From positions 1,736,001-1,800,000 of the forward strand of contig NZ_CP107783.1 of assembly GCF_036345255.1 (NCBI RefSeq): a stretch of 64,000 nt of DNA. The letters are read 5' to 3'. The stretch is from Streptomyces sp. NBC_00569. Its GTDB lineage: Bacteria > Actinomycetota > Actinomycetes > Streptomycetales > Streptomycetaceae. Numbering within the stretch: position 1 is the stretch's first letter; each line of letters begins with the position of its first letter. A program made the translations under genes and the position numbers. Under the pieces are notes generated by a model. It worked only from the letters and a program-made list of their open reading frames with translations. It had not been told where the DNA came from and ran no database searches. Below are positions 44,926-53,765 of the stretch, piece after piece.

Positions 44926-45423
44926 ATGCATCCCACCAGCACGATGACCGCGGAAGCTGTTGCCCTGCAGCATTTCCTCGACGCTCAGCGGGCCAGTGTG
45001 CGAGCAATCCTCGACGGGCTCACCGACGAGCAGTTGCGGACCTCGGTGCTGCCGTCGGGGTGGACGCCGCTCGGGCTGGTCAAGCATCTGGGCGATGCCG
45101 AGCGGCACTGGTTCCAAGAGGTGTTCTGCGGGATCGCGGTCGATGTGCCGTGGCCCGATGACGAGGAGGAGATGGCCTCGGGGCGTCCGGTTGCGGAGGT
45201 GTTTGCTTTCTACCGGGAACAGTGCGAACGAGGTAACGCCCTGCTGGCCACCACACCGCTGGATGCGAAGCCGGCCGGGCGGCACGGCAGCGACCTCGAC
45301 GACGAGGTCGCAGATCTGCGCAGGATCGTTCTCCACATGATCGAGGAGACCGCCCGGCATCTCGGACACCTCGATGCCGCTCGTGAGCTCCTCGACGGTC
45401 GCACCGGCCTCGGCCCACGCTAG
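44926..45423 (+). CDS. DinB/DUF664 family protein
   Basis: 165 residues with the same fold as 22284-22868: LGLVKHLGDAERHWFQEVF and LRRIVLHMIEETARHLGHLD supply the three His positions. ATG 44926 follows GAAAGGA; another ATG at 44920 is possible. The stop codon lies seven bases from the end of the convergent IS630-type transposase remnant. Confidence 0.85.
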   Translation: MHPTSTMTAEAVALQHFLDAQRASVRAILDGLTDEQLRTSVLPSGWTPLGLVKHLGDAERHWFQEVFCGIAVDVPWPDDEEEMASGRPVAEVFAFYREQCERGNALLATTPLDAKPAGRHGSDLDDEVADLRRIVLHMIEETARHLGHLDAARELLDGRTGLGPR

Positions 45424-45435
45424 AGAGCTTCACGA

Positions 45436-45483
45436 CTGCGGCTGCGGCTGCGGCTGCGGCTGCGGCTGCGGCTGCGGCTGCGG
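45436..45483. repeat. (CTGCGG)8 hexanucleotide repeat
   Basis: Eight perfect units. On the minus strand they are read as CCGCAG, encoding a Pro-Gln tail at the C-terminus of the transposase remnant. Confidence 0.9.
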
Positions 45484-45666
45484 CAGATGGAAGTCGAATG
45501 GGGACTTGGCCACCCGGCTGTCGATCAGGCGGGGGCGGCACTGCACCCGTTTCAGGCGGATCTTCACCAGGGTGGTGAGGTCGTCGCGGCTGTGCTTGGA
45601 GAGGTTGGCCAGGGTCCTCTTCAGGAGCGACCAGATGCCTTCGACGGGGTTGAGTTCGGCTGCTTA

Positions 45667-46526
45667 GAAGTCATTTCGTTTGGTGTGATCTTGCGGGATG
45701 CTGATGGCGTGACGACGAAGCTTGTTGAGCGGTTGGTGCCGGACGGCTTGTGGGAGTTGTTCCAGCGGGTGGTTCCTCCAGCGCCGACGCGTCCTCAGGG
45801 TGGCGGCCGGCGACGGCATGGGGACCGTGAAGTGCTGGCGGCCATCGTTTTCGTAGCCACGTCAGGATGCACATGGAACCAACTCCCACCTGGTATCGGA
45901 CCGTCAGGTGTGACCGCCTTCCGGCGTTTCACCGAGTGGTCCCAGGCCAGAGTGTGGGCCAGGCTCCACCGCCTGGTGCTCGATGAACTCGGCGTCCAGG
46001 GCGAGCTGGACTGGTCGCGCTGCGCTATCGATTCGGTGAGTGTCCGCGCGCTCAAAGGGGGCAGTTGACGGGACCGAATCCGACCGACCGAGGTAAGAAG
46101 GGGTCCAAAATCCACCTCATAGTTGACCGCAACGGCCTTCCGATCTCGCTCGGAATCTCCGCGGCCAACACCCACGACAGTCAGGGCTTTGAGCCTCTCG
46201 TCCGTGGGATCCCACCGATCAGGTCCCGCCGCGGACCGCGCCGCCGCAGGCCGGACAAGCTCCATGGCGACAAAGGTTACGACTACCCTCACCTGCGTCG
46301 ATGGCTCCGCTCACGCGGCATCACACCCCGCATCGCCCGCCGAGGCATCGAAAACTCCGACCGCCTCGGACGACACCGCTGGGTCGTAGAACGCTCCGTC
46401 GCCTGGCTCGCCGGCTGCCGCAGACTTCACCGCCGCTACGAACGCAAGCCCGAACACTTCCTTGCCTTCGTCGCCATCGCCGCGACACTCATCTGCCACC
46501 GCAGACTCCCCAAATGAAATCACTTC
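45667..46526 (+). mobile_element. complete IS5-family insertion sequence
   Basis: An 860-bp element with inverted repeats GAAGTCATTTCGTTTGG and GAAGTGATTTCATTTGG (two mismatches), flanked by TTA at 45664-45666 and 46527-46529. The same 3-bp target as the IS5 element at 24880, but the repeats and transposase differ. It interrupts an IS630-type transposase gene. Confidence 0.88.
45709..46517 (+). CDS. IS5-family transposase, two frames joined by -1 frameshift
   Basis: The first frame starts at GTG 45709 and includes LVERLVPDGLWELFQRVVPP and WARLHRLVLDELGVQGELDW, ending VRALKGGS. The second frame carries GKKGSKIHLIVDRNGLPISL and RHRWVVERSVAWLAGCRRLH to the stop at 46517. A slippery AAAGGGGG run at 46054-46061 marks the join, giving LKGGQLTGPNPTDRG after -1 slippage. 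Probably functional. Confidence 0.85.
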
Positions 46527-46822
46527 TTAGGAGGGCAGTTGATAGTTGGTCAGCCATGGTCGGGCGATGGCCAGCCTGCGCATGGTGTGGCTGATGTGCG
46601 TGTTCAAGTTGTCCCAGGCGAGGACGACGGAACCGCCGAGCTGCTGCTGGCCTGCATCCAGCAACCGGATGTAGTCGGTCTCGTTGAAGCCCTTGCGGCG
46701 GTCTTTGGCCAGCCCGCGAGGTGGATCCGGTGGTCAGCCGCGAAGGATGACCGGGTGCCTGTACACGGAATCCCGGATGGTCTTCTCACTCGGGCAGCGT
46801 GGACAGGCCCCGCGGTCCGCCG

Positions 46823-47893
46823 TCATGGAGATGACGTCCGCCCGGCTGCGGGAAAATGGTCGACGTCCACGACGGCCTGCGCGAAGTCGCGAGGCGCTTC
46901 CTGGGGCAGATTGTGACCGATACCCTTCAGAGTTCGGTGCGCATACTGACCGGTGAATTTGTCGCGATAGGAAGAGCCACCGCCCGCAGGCGTGAAGGGA
47001 TCGACCTCGCCGTCGAGTGTGATCGTGGGCACTGTGATGACGGGACTTGCGGCGAGCCGCTTTTCGAGGTCGTCGTAACGGGGGTCGCCCTTGGCCAGGC
47101 TCAGCCGCCATCGATAATTATGGATCACGATGCTGACGTAATCCGGATTTCGGAACGCGGCCGCGGCGCGATCGAACGTGGCGTCATTAAATGCCCATGT
47201 CGGAGAGTTGAACTTCCAGATCTGCTTCGCCAGATCATGCCGGTTCTTTTCGAGTCCGAGCTTGCCTCTCTCCGTGGCGAAGTAGAATTGATACCACCAT
47301 GCCCACTCGAGCTTGGGCGGAAGTGGCTTCTTGTTGGCTTCCAGGTTCGTGATCAGATAGCCGGTCACGGAGACCAAGCCCTTCACCCGCTCCGGCCAGA
47401 GCGCCGCAATGATGTCCGCGGTCCGCGATCCCCAGTCATAGCCTGCGAGGATCGCCTTGCCGATCCGCAGCGCGTCCATCAAAGCGATGATGTCGAGAGA
47501 AAATACCGACTGCTGTGCGTTCCGGAACGTTCCGCTCGAAAGGAAGCGCGTCGTGCCATGGCCCCGCAGGTACGGAACGATGACCCGGTATCCCTTTTCC
47601 GCCAGCAAAGGCGCGACAGCGACGTAACTGTGAATGTCGTAAGGCCAGCCGTGCAGAAGAACGACCACCGGGCCATGAGCCGGACCCAAATCGGCGTACC
47701 CCACATTCAGGACGCCAGCCTTGATCTGCTTCAATGAACCGAACTCTGAGTTTCCCTCTACCGGCTCCTCCGTTTGCGGAAAATGATTGTTTTCGCCGGA
47801 CAAGGTAGTCGAGCATGCCACGGAAAGGGCGGCCGCCGAGGCCGAAACCGCTCCCGTACCGACGACCTTTCCGAAGGTTCGTCTGCTGATCAT
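46823..47893 (-). CDS. Tat-exported alpha/beta hydrolase
   Basis: 356 residues from ATG 47893. The signal peptide has a twin-arginine motif (MISRRTFGKVVG) and a possible lipobox (LSVAC). The hydrolase core has LLHGWPYDIHSY, the nucleophile Asp in AGYDWGSRTAD (epoxide hydrolase/haloalkane dehalogenase type), an acidic residue in DGEVDPFTP and His in GIGHNLPQEAP. Third codon positions are less GC-rich than in neighbouring genes, suggesting transfer from another lineage. The last ten residues may come from the adjoining transposase remnant. A long upstream frame to 48118 is probably not translated. Confidence 0.85.
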   Translation of the reverse strand: MISRRTFGKVVGTGAVSASAAALSVACSTTLSGENNHFPQTEEPVEGNSEFGSLKQIKAGVLNVGYADLGPAHGPVVVLLHGWPYDIHSYVAVAPLLAEKGYRVIVPYLRGHGTTRFLSSGTFRNAQQSVFSLDIIALMDALRIGKAILAGYDWGSRTADIIAALWPERVKGLVSVTGYLITNLEANKKPLPPKLEWAWWYQFYFATERGKLGLEKNRHDLAKQIWKFNSPTWAFNDATFDRAAAAFRNPDYVSIVIHNYRWRLSLAKGDPRYDDLEKRLAASPVITVPTITLDGEVDPFTPAGGGSSYRDKFTGQYAHRTLKGIGHNLPQEAPRDFAQAVVDVDHFPAAGRTSSP

Positions 47894-48214
47894 CTCCACA
47901 CTTCCCGTGAAACCGCGGCCGCCCAGTAGTCGAGTTGCATCGACGGTGAACACACGAATCCCCCTACCCGGTCCGGCGACCGCCACCTCGCCGGTCACGG
48001 GAACGTCAAGCCATCGGCCGAAGGCTGCGCGGCTACGCGACCACCGTCGGCGCGCAATTGTTGACCCCGCCGGCCAGCGAGCCGGCCGAGCCAGCGCGGC
48101 GCGGCCGGTCGCCGACATACTCCGGCTCCGTCATGCCTGTACCTCCGTCGTCTCGGTCGTGGTGCGACCGGCGTCGAACGGCGGGTCAGATGAGCTCGAG
48201 GAACTCCATGCGGG

Positions 48215-48358
48215 TCACGTGAAAGACGCGTGGGTGACGACCGCCAGCATGGCGACCGGACGTATCTGTCGCGCCCAGTCGCACACGCCCAGGTCGGACA
48301 CTCCGTCACGGATGAACTCCGGTTCCTCCTTGGCCGGGGGGTGCGGCTCCAGGTGCAC
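48215..48358 (-). CDS. possible small hypothetical protein
   Basis: A 47-residue frame from GTG 48358 (VHLEPHPPAKEEPEFIRDGV, then DLGVCDWARQIRPVAMLAVV) with strongly GC-rich third positions. It is not recognised and has no clear ribosome-binding site. It could be the 3' end of a lost gene. Confidence 0.3.
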   Translation of the reverse strand: MHLEPHPPAKEEPEFIRDGVSDLGVCDWARQIRPVAMLAVVTHASFT

Positions 48359-48445
48359 CGGACGCTGGGGCGGTCACAAGCCGCGAATGTCCCTGGCGGC
48401 GGATGACGGGTGGGGGCTGGTCGCTTGACCGCGAGAACCTATGTT

Positions 48446-48459
48446 TTGAACGTGTTCAA
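48446..48459. promoter_or_regulatory. TetR-like operator sequence
   Basis: TTGAAC and GTTCAA separated by two bases, 20 bases before the start codon of the membrane-protein gene. This is the kind of site bound by TetR-family repressors. No TetR gene is adjacent. Confidence 0.5.
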
Positions 48460-48479
48460 CAAGGGCGTACGCTCCTGCC

Positions 48480-49004
48480 ATGAGCGACAGAGCCGCCCTA
48501 CTCAAGGGCATCCGTGCGTGGTTGGTCCTCTTCGGCGTGTGCCTGGTCCTCAGCGGGACCACGGCCTTCCCGCTCGTCCATGAACTGCGCTGGACCGAAG
48601 ACCTGTTGAACTGGCTGTCCGTGGGCGACCATCTGCCCTCGCTGATGGAGTGGATAGGACGCGTCCGTGCCGGACTCGACGAGGCCGACGCGAACTATCC
48701 GTTCCTGCTGTACGGCACTGACTGGCTGGCGTTCGCCCACCTCGTCATCGCCGTGGCGTTCTACGGTCCCTACCGCGACCCGGTCCGCAATATCTGGGTG
48801 ATCGAGTTCGGGATGATCGCCTGCGCCGGGATCATCCCGCTGGCTTTGATCTGCGGGCCGATCCGGGGGATTCCCTTCTGGTGGTCCGTGATCGACATGT
48901 CCTTCGGGGCGTTCGGCGTGATCCCCCTGTACGTGGTGCGGGGGAAGATCAAACGGCTCGAATCTCTGACCTCGACCGTCGGCGGCGCTCCGGTACCGGC
49001 CTGA
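48480..49004 (+). CDS. hypothetical integral membrane protein
   Basis: 174 residues with four likely membrane helices: AWLVLFGVCLVLSGTTAFPL, WLAFAHLVIAVAFYG, FGMIACAGIIPLALICG and WWSVIDMSFGAFGVIPLYVV. The loop between helices 1 and 2 contains many acidic and aromatic residues. I do not recognise a named family. A TetR-like operator precedes the ATG, so expression is probably inducible. Confidence 0.75.
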   Translation: MSDRAALLKGIRAWLVLFGVCLVLSGTTAFPLVHELRWTEDLLNWLSVGDHLPSLMEWIGRVRAGLDEADANYPFLLYGTDWLAFAHLVIAVAFYGPYRDPVRNIWVIEFGMIACAGIIPLALICGPIRGIPFWWSVIDMSFGAFGVIPLYVVRGKIKRLESLTSTVGGAPVPA

Positions 49005-49178
49005 GGGGCCCGGCTCTGCGGCGGGCAAGGCTACCGTGCCGACGACAAGGCCAACCACGCGAGGATTCATGTCCACACCTCAGTGGCCGTGGCCGCTCAT
49101 CAGTACTGTCGGGTCCGAGAACCTGCCTGGCCGAACGGGCTGCCGAATGGAGAAATCAACCGCTGTGAGCCGGCTTTG

Positions 49179-49739
49179 CTAGTCGACCTTTCCTTGACGA
49201 ATGGTCTTCACAGCGAGCACCGGGTTCATGGGTTCGACGAGTTGTTCAACGGCGACAGCCACGAGGTGGGCTGGGGCGTCGGCGTGCAGCAACGCACTCA
49301 CGTACTCGAGGGCCTGCGCTGGAGAGAGCATCGGCAGCCTCTGGCGCAGGATGCGCGCCGCGCTCATGCGTCCACGTCCTGCGGCGGTTTCGCGTATCTC
49401 ATCGTGTAGATCGTCCACAGGAGTACGGATGACGAGCCCACGGATGCGAACGCGATAGTCAGCCTCCCAGTCTCCGCCATGCTCGGAGAGAGCCCCGATT
49501 TCATGCAGTCCTCCGTCAATGCGGTCGACCAGGTACGGGCCGTGACCGATCAGCATGGTGGCGGGGTTGCGGGTGCGCGCGAATTCATCGGACTGCCAGT
49601 AGACCTTCCAGACCAGCTCGTGCTCCTCTACGTGGAGAACTGTTGTGCGTATCGGGTCCACGCCCAGAGCCGCCCATTTGCGGTTCTCGCGCTCCAGCTC
49701 TTCCTCCACGATACGAACTGCGGTCTCTCGCTCGATCAC
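49179..49739 (-). CDS. YrhB-domain protein, possibly immunity-like
   Basis: 186 residues. The N-terminal half resembles the YrhB/Imm35 fold: MIERETAVRIVEEELEREN, then HELVWKVYWQSDEFARTRNP and ATMLIGHGPYLVDRIDGGLH. The C-terminal third (SAARILRQRLPMLSPAQALE) is helical and not recognised. Related proteins are often immunity partners of polymorphic toxins. No toxin gene is adjacent. Confidence 0.75.
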   Translation of the reverse strand: MIERETAVRIVEEELERENRKWAALGVDPIRTTVLHVEEHELVWKVYWQSDEFARTRNPATMLIGHGPYLVDRIDGGLHEIGALSEHGGDWEADYRVRIRGLVIRTPVDDLHDEIRETAAGRGRMSAARILRQRLPMLSPAQALEYVSALLHADAPAHLVAVAVEQLVEPMNPVLAVKTIRQGKVD

Positions 49740-49849
49740 GCGTTCAGCATGCCCTGTGGATCAGACGCCAGCCAGCAAGTTTCTGGTCCGACAGTCACGG
49801 CTCCGGTTCGTTGCGCCAGCGGCTTGCTGGTTGGCTCGGGTGGGGCGAC

Positions 49850-49990
49850 ATCGTAGAGGCGTCGGTCATGGTGAGGGCTCATAGGACGTTGGCGCGGCGG
49901 CGGGCGATGGCGATCACAGCCTGGGTATGACGTTCCCCTCGGCTCGTTTGCGGTCATAGAAGGTCCGGGAGTCGGGTTCATACGGGACTT
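49850..49990 (-). pseudogene. IS110-family transposase C-terminal remnant
   Basis: The minus strand reads DSRTFYDRKRAEG, then after a frameshift QAVIAIARRRANVL. This matches the end of IS110-type transposases, where a Tyr-Asp-Arg-Lys-Arg segment precedes a final helix. It is truncated upstream. Confidence 0.55.
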
Positions 49991-50268
49991 GGTCAGAGGG
50001 ATGTGCAGAAGACGCGCAGTTCGTGACAACCGTCTGCCGGGTGGTGCCTGCCGCGACCCCCACCACAGCCCCGTCGACAGGGGCATGCACTCCTGTGCGC
50101 CGCTGTCACAGTCGGGGCTTCCACGCTGACATCTGTCTGCACAGCGAGATCGGCAGGATGACAGCGGAGTTGGGCAAGGCGACGGTGCTGATCCCTACGG
50201 GCCGCCCTCTGGGATGCTCTCGCGCGGCCACGTAGGGGTGCAGTTGTTGAAGGTGAGTTCGAGTGTTT

Positions 50269-50465
50269 CGTCAGCCTGGCCCGATTGCCCTGCCGTCAGG
50301 ACCGGACGGGTCCAGCTCGAAGCACGCGCGGATGAACTGTGCGGTCTCGGCCGTCCGGTGGCGCCGGACGGCGGCCAGGTCCTGAGCAAAGGCCCGGAAG
50401 ACATCCGCGGTGCCGGTCGGCAGGATCGTTTGCAGTCCGGGCTGGGCAAGAGACGCGCGGCAGTG
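50269..50465 (-). pseudogene. fragment similar to the methyltransferase N-terminus
   Basis: The minus strand reads ILPTGTADVFRAFAQDLAAV then RRHRTAETAQFIRACFEL before a stop at 50269. It aligns with LLPPPGTAERFRAFARDIAA and TAESAQFIADQFDQL of the protein at 505-1122. Only this N-terminal piece remains. Confidence 0.5.
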
Positions 50466-50559
50466 TGGCAGTCACAGCACTAATCCAGCACGTCGACGGC
50501 GGGCCACAGATCAGCCCGTGGGCAGAATCGGCGCTCCGCTCACGGGCGGAGGCCGCCGT

Positions 50560-51765
50560 TCAGTGGTGGTGCCCGTCGTGCCTGTCCCCTGCTTGTTGCC
50601 CTTGCTGTACCTGGCCGGTGTGATCGTGACCGGTGTCAGGTGAGCCGCCCATCATGCGGAGCATGGACAGCCCGCCGGTGCGCAAGAAGCGCACCAGGAG
50701 CACCGCGGCCAGCAGAAGGAAGGCGATGTTGAGCCAGGTGGTGTAGTTCCACCTCACGCCCCCCGTAGGGATCTCCGCGTCGGCCCGGTCGGGGATCAGG
50801 CCGAGCCCGCCGAAGGCGAATTCGACGATGTACCCGGCGATGACCATCGCGAGGTAGAACGTGCCGAGCAGGAAGGCGGCCATCTTCGCGCCGTAGTACT
50901 TCCGGTAGATGTTGAGGATCGGCAGGATCAGCAGGTCGGCGAAGATGAACGCCACCACGCCACCGAAGCTGATGCCGCCCTTCCACAGCACCACCGCCAG
51001 CGGCACGTTGCCGATGGAACACACGAATGAGGCGATCGCTACGAGCGGGCCGACGATCGGGCCCCACAACTTGGCAGCGAGAGGGTGGCCGTCGAAGAAG
51101 AAGGTGCGCCAGAAAGAGTCGGGAACCCAGGCGGCGATCGCGCCGGCGATGAGCAGGCCGACGATCAGGTCGCGCAGGATCGCCGCCCACTCCATGACGA
51201 AGACGTGCGAGGTCGAGGTGAAACCCTCGCGGGAGAACAGGCGTCGGGCGAAGGAGCCCTCACGGTGAACGGACATGTCCATCGCGGCGTGACCCTCCAT
51301 CGAGCCGGCTAGTCCGCGTTCAGCCTGCTCGCGGGCGGCGCGCAGGAGTTTGTCACGCAGGGTGAGCCGGAAAAGGACCGCCAACAGGATGATCATAATC
51401 GGGCCGCCGACGAATTCGGCGGCGGTGAACTGCCAGCCCATCAGCAGGGCCAGGATCACGCCGAGTTCGATGACCAGGTTGGTGGAGGCGATCTCGAAGG
51501 CCATCGCGGCGGTGAAGTTCGCGCCCTTGCGGAACAGCGAGCGGGCCAGCGCGACCGCCGCGTACGAGCAGGATGAGGACGCCGCGCCCAGGCCGGCGGC
51601 GACGGCGAGCGTGCGGGGCCGGTCATCGCCCAGGAGTGAGACCACGGTGGACTTGCGGACCACGGCTTGGACGATGGCGGACAAGGCGAAGCCCAGGATC
51701 AGGGCCCAGGTGATCTCCCAGGTCATGGACCCGGCAATCGACAGTGCGTGCAGTACGGCGTGCAT
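50560..51765 (-). CDS. YraQ/DUF318-type permease
   Basis: 401 residues with about eight membrane helices in two halves. The halves show the duplicated small-residue motifs GAASSSCSYAAVALARSLFR and SFVCSIGNVPLAVVLWKGGI; the CS positions are typical of this permease family, which is often linked to metal or arsenic resistance. The C-terminus is His/Gln-rich (TGHDHTGQVQQGQQ, HDGHHH), suggesting metal binding. ATG 51765 follows GGAAGG. It is co-directional with the Met-rich lipoprotein gene upstream. Confidence 0.88.
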   Translation of the reverse strand: MHAVLHALSIAGSMTWEITWALILGFALSAIVQAVVRKSTVVSLLGDDRPRTLAVAAGLGAASSSCSYAAVALARSLFRKGANFTAAMAFEIASTNLVIELGVILALLMGWQFTAAEFVGGPIMIILLAVLFRLTLRDKLLRAAREQAERGLAGSMEGHAAMDMSVHREGSFARRLFSREGFTSTSHVFVMEWAAILRDLIVGLLIAGAIAAWVPDSFWRTFFFDGHPLAAKLWGPIVGPLVAIASFVCSIGNVPLAVVLWKGGISFGGVVAFIFADLLILPILNIYRKYYGAKMAAFLLGTFYLAMVIAGYIVEFAFGGLGLIPDRADAEIPTGGVRWNYTTWLNIAFLLLAAVLLVRFLRTGGLSMLRMMGGSPDTGHDHTGQVQQGQQAGDRHDGHHH

Positions 51766-51881
51766 CTGTGAAGCCTTCCTCCACAAGGTACGGCCCGCGA
51801 TCCCAGACACTCTCTCTTTGGCTGCGCGTCCGTCGAACCGGGGTGCGGGGCACCGCCGTGTGGGCGGCGCCCCGCCGGGGT

Positions 51882-52808
51882 TCAGCCGACGCGCAGGGTC
51901 AGGGCGGCGGTGTGGAGCTTGCCGCCGGTCTGGAACTGCAGGAACAGCCGCCAGTTGCCGGAGGTGGGCAGCTCGGCGTGGAAGGACAGGTCCGGGCCGC
52001 CGTTGTCGCCGCTCACCTTGGTGGTCGGGTGGAGGTGGGCGAACATGGCGTCGCCTTCATGGAAGGCCGTCAGGTGGGCGTAGGTGTCCAGGTAGGGCTC
52101 AAGGTCGGTGACGGGCTTCCCGGCCTTGGCGATCGAGACCGTCAGCGGGTGCGCCATGCCCGCCATGGGCTCGCCCCTGACGGTGACGGTGTACCCGTCG
52201 GCCTGCGTGCTGGTGGCCGGTGCGGGCAGCGGGGTCTTCACGGCGTTGCCGGACACCGCGACGGTGCGCGAGAGCACGAAATCGTCGCCCTTGCCCGTGC
52301 CGGTGTTCGGAGTGAAGGAGGCGAACATGCGCCAGGAGCCCGGGGTGAGGGTGGACAGGTCCGCACTCCAGGTTCCGTCGGCGGCCATGGTCGGGTGGAC
52401 GTGCTGGAATCCGGTGAGGTCGGAGCGGATCGCGTAGAAGTGCATCCGCTTGGTCTGGTCGACCGCGAAGTCGGTGAGCGGCTTGCCGTCCGGGCCGGTC
52501 ACCGTGAACCGGTACGCGGCCTGTTCGCCTGACAGCAGCGTGGTGTCCTTCGACGCGAGGCGGTAGCCGCCCTGGCCGGCGGACAGGCCGTTGCCGGAAG
52601 CCATGTGGTCCATGCCGGGCATGTCACCCGTCGAGGGCGTCGCGCTGGACGAGGACGAGGCGGAGGACCTACTGCCGTGGTCCGTACTCGGCATGGACGA
52701 GGAGTCGCTGGAGGAACTGCAGGCGGCCAGGGTCAACGCGAGAACGGTCGTCACACCGGCCGCGGCGATCGTGCTGCGGCGCGCAAATAGACGGGAAGAG
52801 GAGATCAT
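51882..52808 (-). CDS. Met-rich lipoprotein, probably metal-related
   Basis: 308 residues. The signal peptide ends in the lipobox LTLAAC; a Ser-rich linker follows, then STGDMPGMDHMASGNG with clustered Met, Asp and His. Two beta-sandwich domains appear duplicated: FAVDQTKRMHFYAIRSDLTG with FQHVHPTMAADGTW, and DTYAHLTAFHEGDAMFAHLH with HPTTKVSGDNGG. His/Met clusters suggest binding of copper or a similar metal. ATG 52808 was chosen. It sits between the permease and the DUF6153-like gene. Confidence 0.82.
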   Translation of the reverse strand: MISSSRLFARRSTIAAAGVTTVLALTLAACSSSSDSSSMPSTDHGSRSSASSSSSATPSTGDMPGMDHMASGNGLSAGQGGYRLASKDTTLLSGEQAAYRFTVTGPDGKPLTDFAVDQTKRMHFYAIRSDLTGFQHVHPTMAADGTWSADLSTLTPGSWRMFASFTPNTGTGKGDDFVLSRTVAVSGNAVKTPLPAPATSTQADGYTVTVRGEPMAGMAHPLTVSIAKAGKPVTDLEPYLDTYAHLTAFHEGDAMFAHLHPTTKVSGDNGGPDLSFHAELPTSGNWRLFLQFQTGGKLHTAALTLRVG

Positions 52809-52910
52809 CGAAGGGGTCTTTCCAGGTGGGCGCACCACACCGGTGGCGCGCGGAGAGGGACAGGGCGCGGTGCCGGTCCCGGCCGGTGGCCGGGTTTCGG
52901 CGCGTGCCTG

Positions 52911-53339
52911 TCACGTCCGCGCGATGCACACCTGGAGCAGGAGATCTCTTCCGCCGGTCGGCGGCCCGCGCAGCCCGCTCCCGCCCAGTGCCCGCAGCCA
53001 GGCCGGCGTCCATGCGCCCGCAATCGTGACGGCGGCCACGGCGAGGAGGCCGGGCGCCGCCACGGGGATCCGCTCATGGACCGGAATCGCCACGCACAGC
53101 GCCCCTGACATCACGGCGGCCTGGACGGCCGGGCCTGGATGATGCGTGGCGGGCGCGTGAGCCATAGTCATCGAGGAGCCGTCGTGACCGACGGACACGG
53201 GCGCGGGTGCAGGCATCGAGCCGTGGCAGCCCTCGGCGGCACTCGCCGGGGAGCCGTGCATGAGGAACAGGCCGAACAGCACCGCGCACACCGTCAGCAG
53301 CCGGGCGATCCCCCGCCTGCCTACGTGTCCGCTGCTCAC
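52911..53339 (-). CDS. DUF6153-like small secreted or membrane protein
   Basis: 142 residues from GTG 53339. A signal sequence or helix (LLTVCAVLFGLFLMHGSPAS) is followed by a His/Met-containing loop (GHDGSSMTMAHAPATHHPG), a second hydrophobic segment (GLLAVAAVTIAGAWTPAWL) and a polar tail. The loop pattern matches actinobacterial proteins found beside copper genes. It forms a co-directional set with the lipoprotein and permease. Confidence 0.78.
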   Translation of the reverse strand: MSSGHVGRRGIARLLTVCAVLFGLFLMHGSPASAAEGCHGSMPAPAPVSVGHDGSSMTMAHAPATHHPGPAVQAAVMSGALCVAIPVHERIPVAAPGLLAVAAVTIAGAWTPAWLRALGGSGLRGPPTGGRDLLLQVCIART

Positions 53340-53659
53340 GTCCCGTCCCCTCTCTTCCCTCGCCGTTCGGCGCGCCGAACGGCGATCGCCACCTCACCAT
53401 ACCGGGGCGGGGTATCAACCGCCTCAGGTGCATCAAGTCCGCAGCCAAGGACCTGGCGGTGTGACACCCGCCAAACGGGCAATGGGGTGATCTCGAAATC
53501 CTGGTGGCCGGACCAGTAACCAGACGGAGCCCCCTCCCCAAAAAGGGCAACTGGCAGGCTGCTTGTCACCTGGTCCGCCGCTCGTTAACGGCACGACGGC
53601 CATGGCCTCAGCGTGACTGAGGGACTTGCATCTTGGGCGGGCAGGCTCGAAAGTGCGGT

Positions 53660-53752
53660 GGGTTCGTCAACGGCATCAAGATGCTCAAGCGGCAGATGTT
53701 CGGCCGCGCCGGCTTCGCCCTCCTGCGAAAGCGAGTCCTGCTCGCACCGTGA
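53660..53752 (+). pseudogene. ISL3-type transposase 3' end
   Basis: The plus strand reads NGIKMLKRQMFGRAGFALLR then KRVLLAP and a stop at 53750. This is the conserved C-terminus of ISL3-type transposases. The rest of the element is gone. Confidence 0.65.
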
Positions 53753-53765
53753 CAGGGCTGTCTGT

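Larger units (their letters stand above)
45430..46800 (-). pseudogene. IS630-type transposase remnant split by an IS5 element
   Basis: On the minus strand, from about 46800 to 46527, it reads RRKGFNETDYIRLLDAGQQQ, LGGSVVLAWDNLNTHISHTM and WLTINCPP (shifted frame, QLPS). After the IS5 insertion it continues from 45666 as AAELNPVEGIWSLLKRTLAN to FDFHLPQ. The final codons run through a hexanucleotide repeat giving eight Pro-Gln pairs, then Ser and TGA at 45430. The N-terminal half is missing. Confidence 0.75.
47894..48479. other. intergenic region with one possible small frame
   Basis: Contains the promoter of the hydrolase gene and the operator-like sequence at 48446-48459. The only coding-like stretch is 48215-48358 on the minus strand. 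Confidence 0.35.
49740..50559. other. 820-base stretch of remnants
   Basis: No intact gene. It includes an IS110-type transposase end (49850-49990) and a methyltransferase N-terminal fragment (50269-50465). The rest is unrecognised. Confidence 0.45.
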
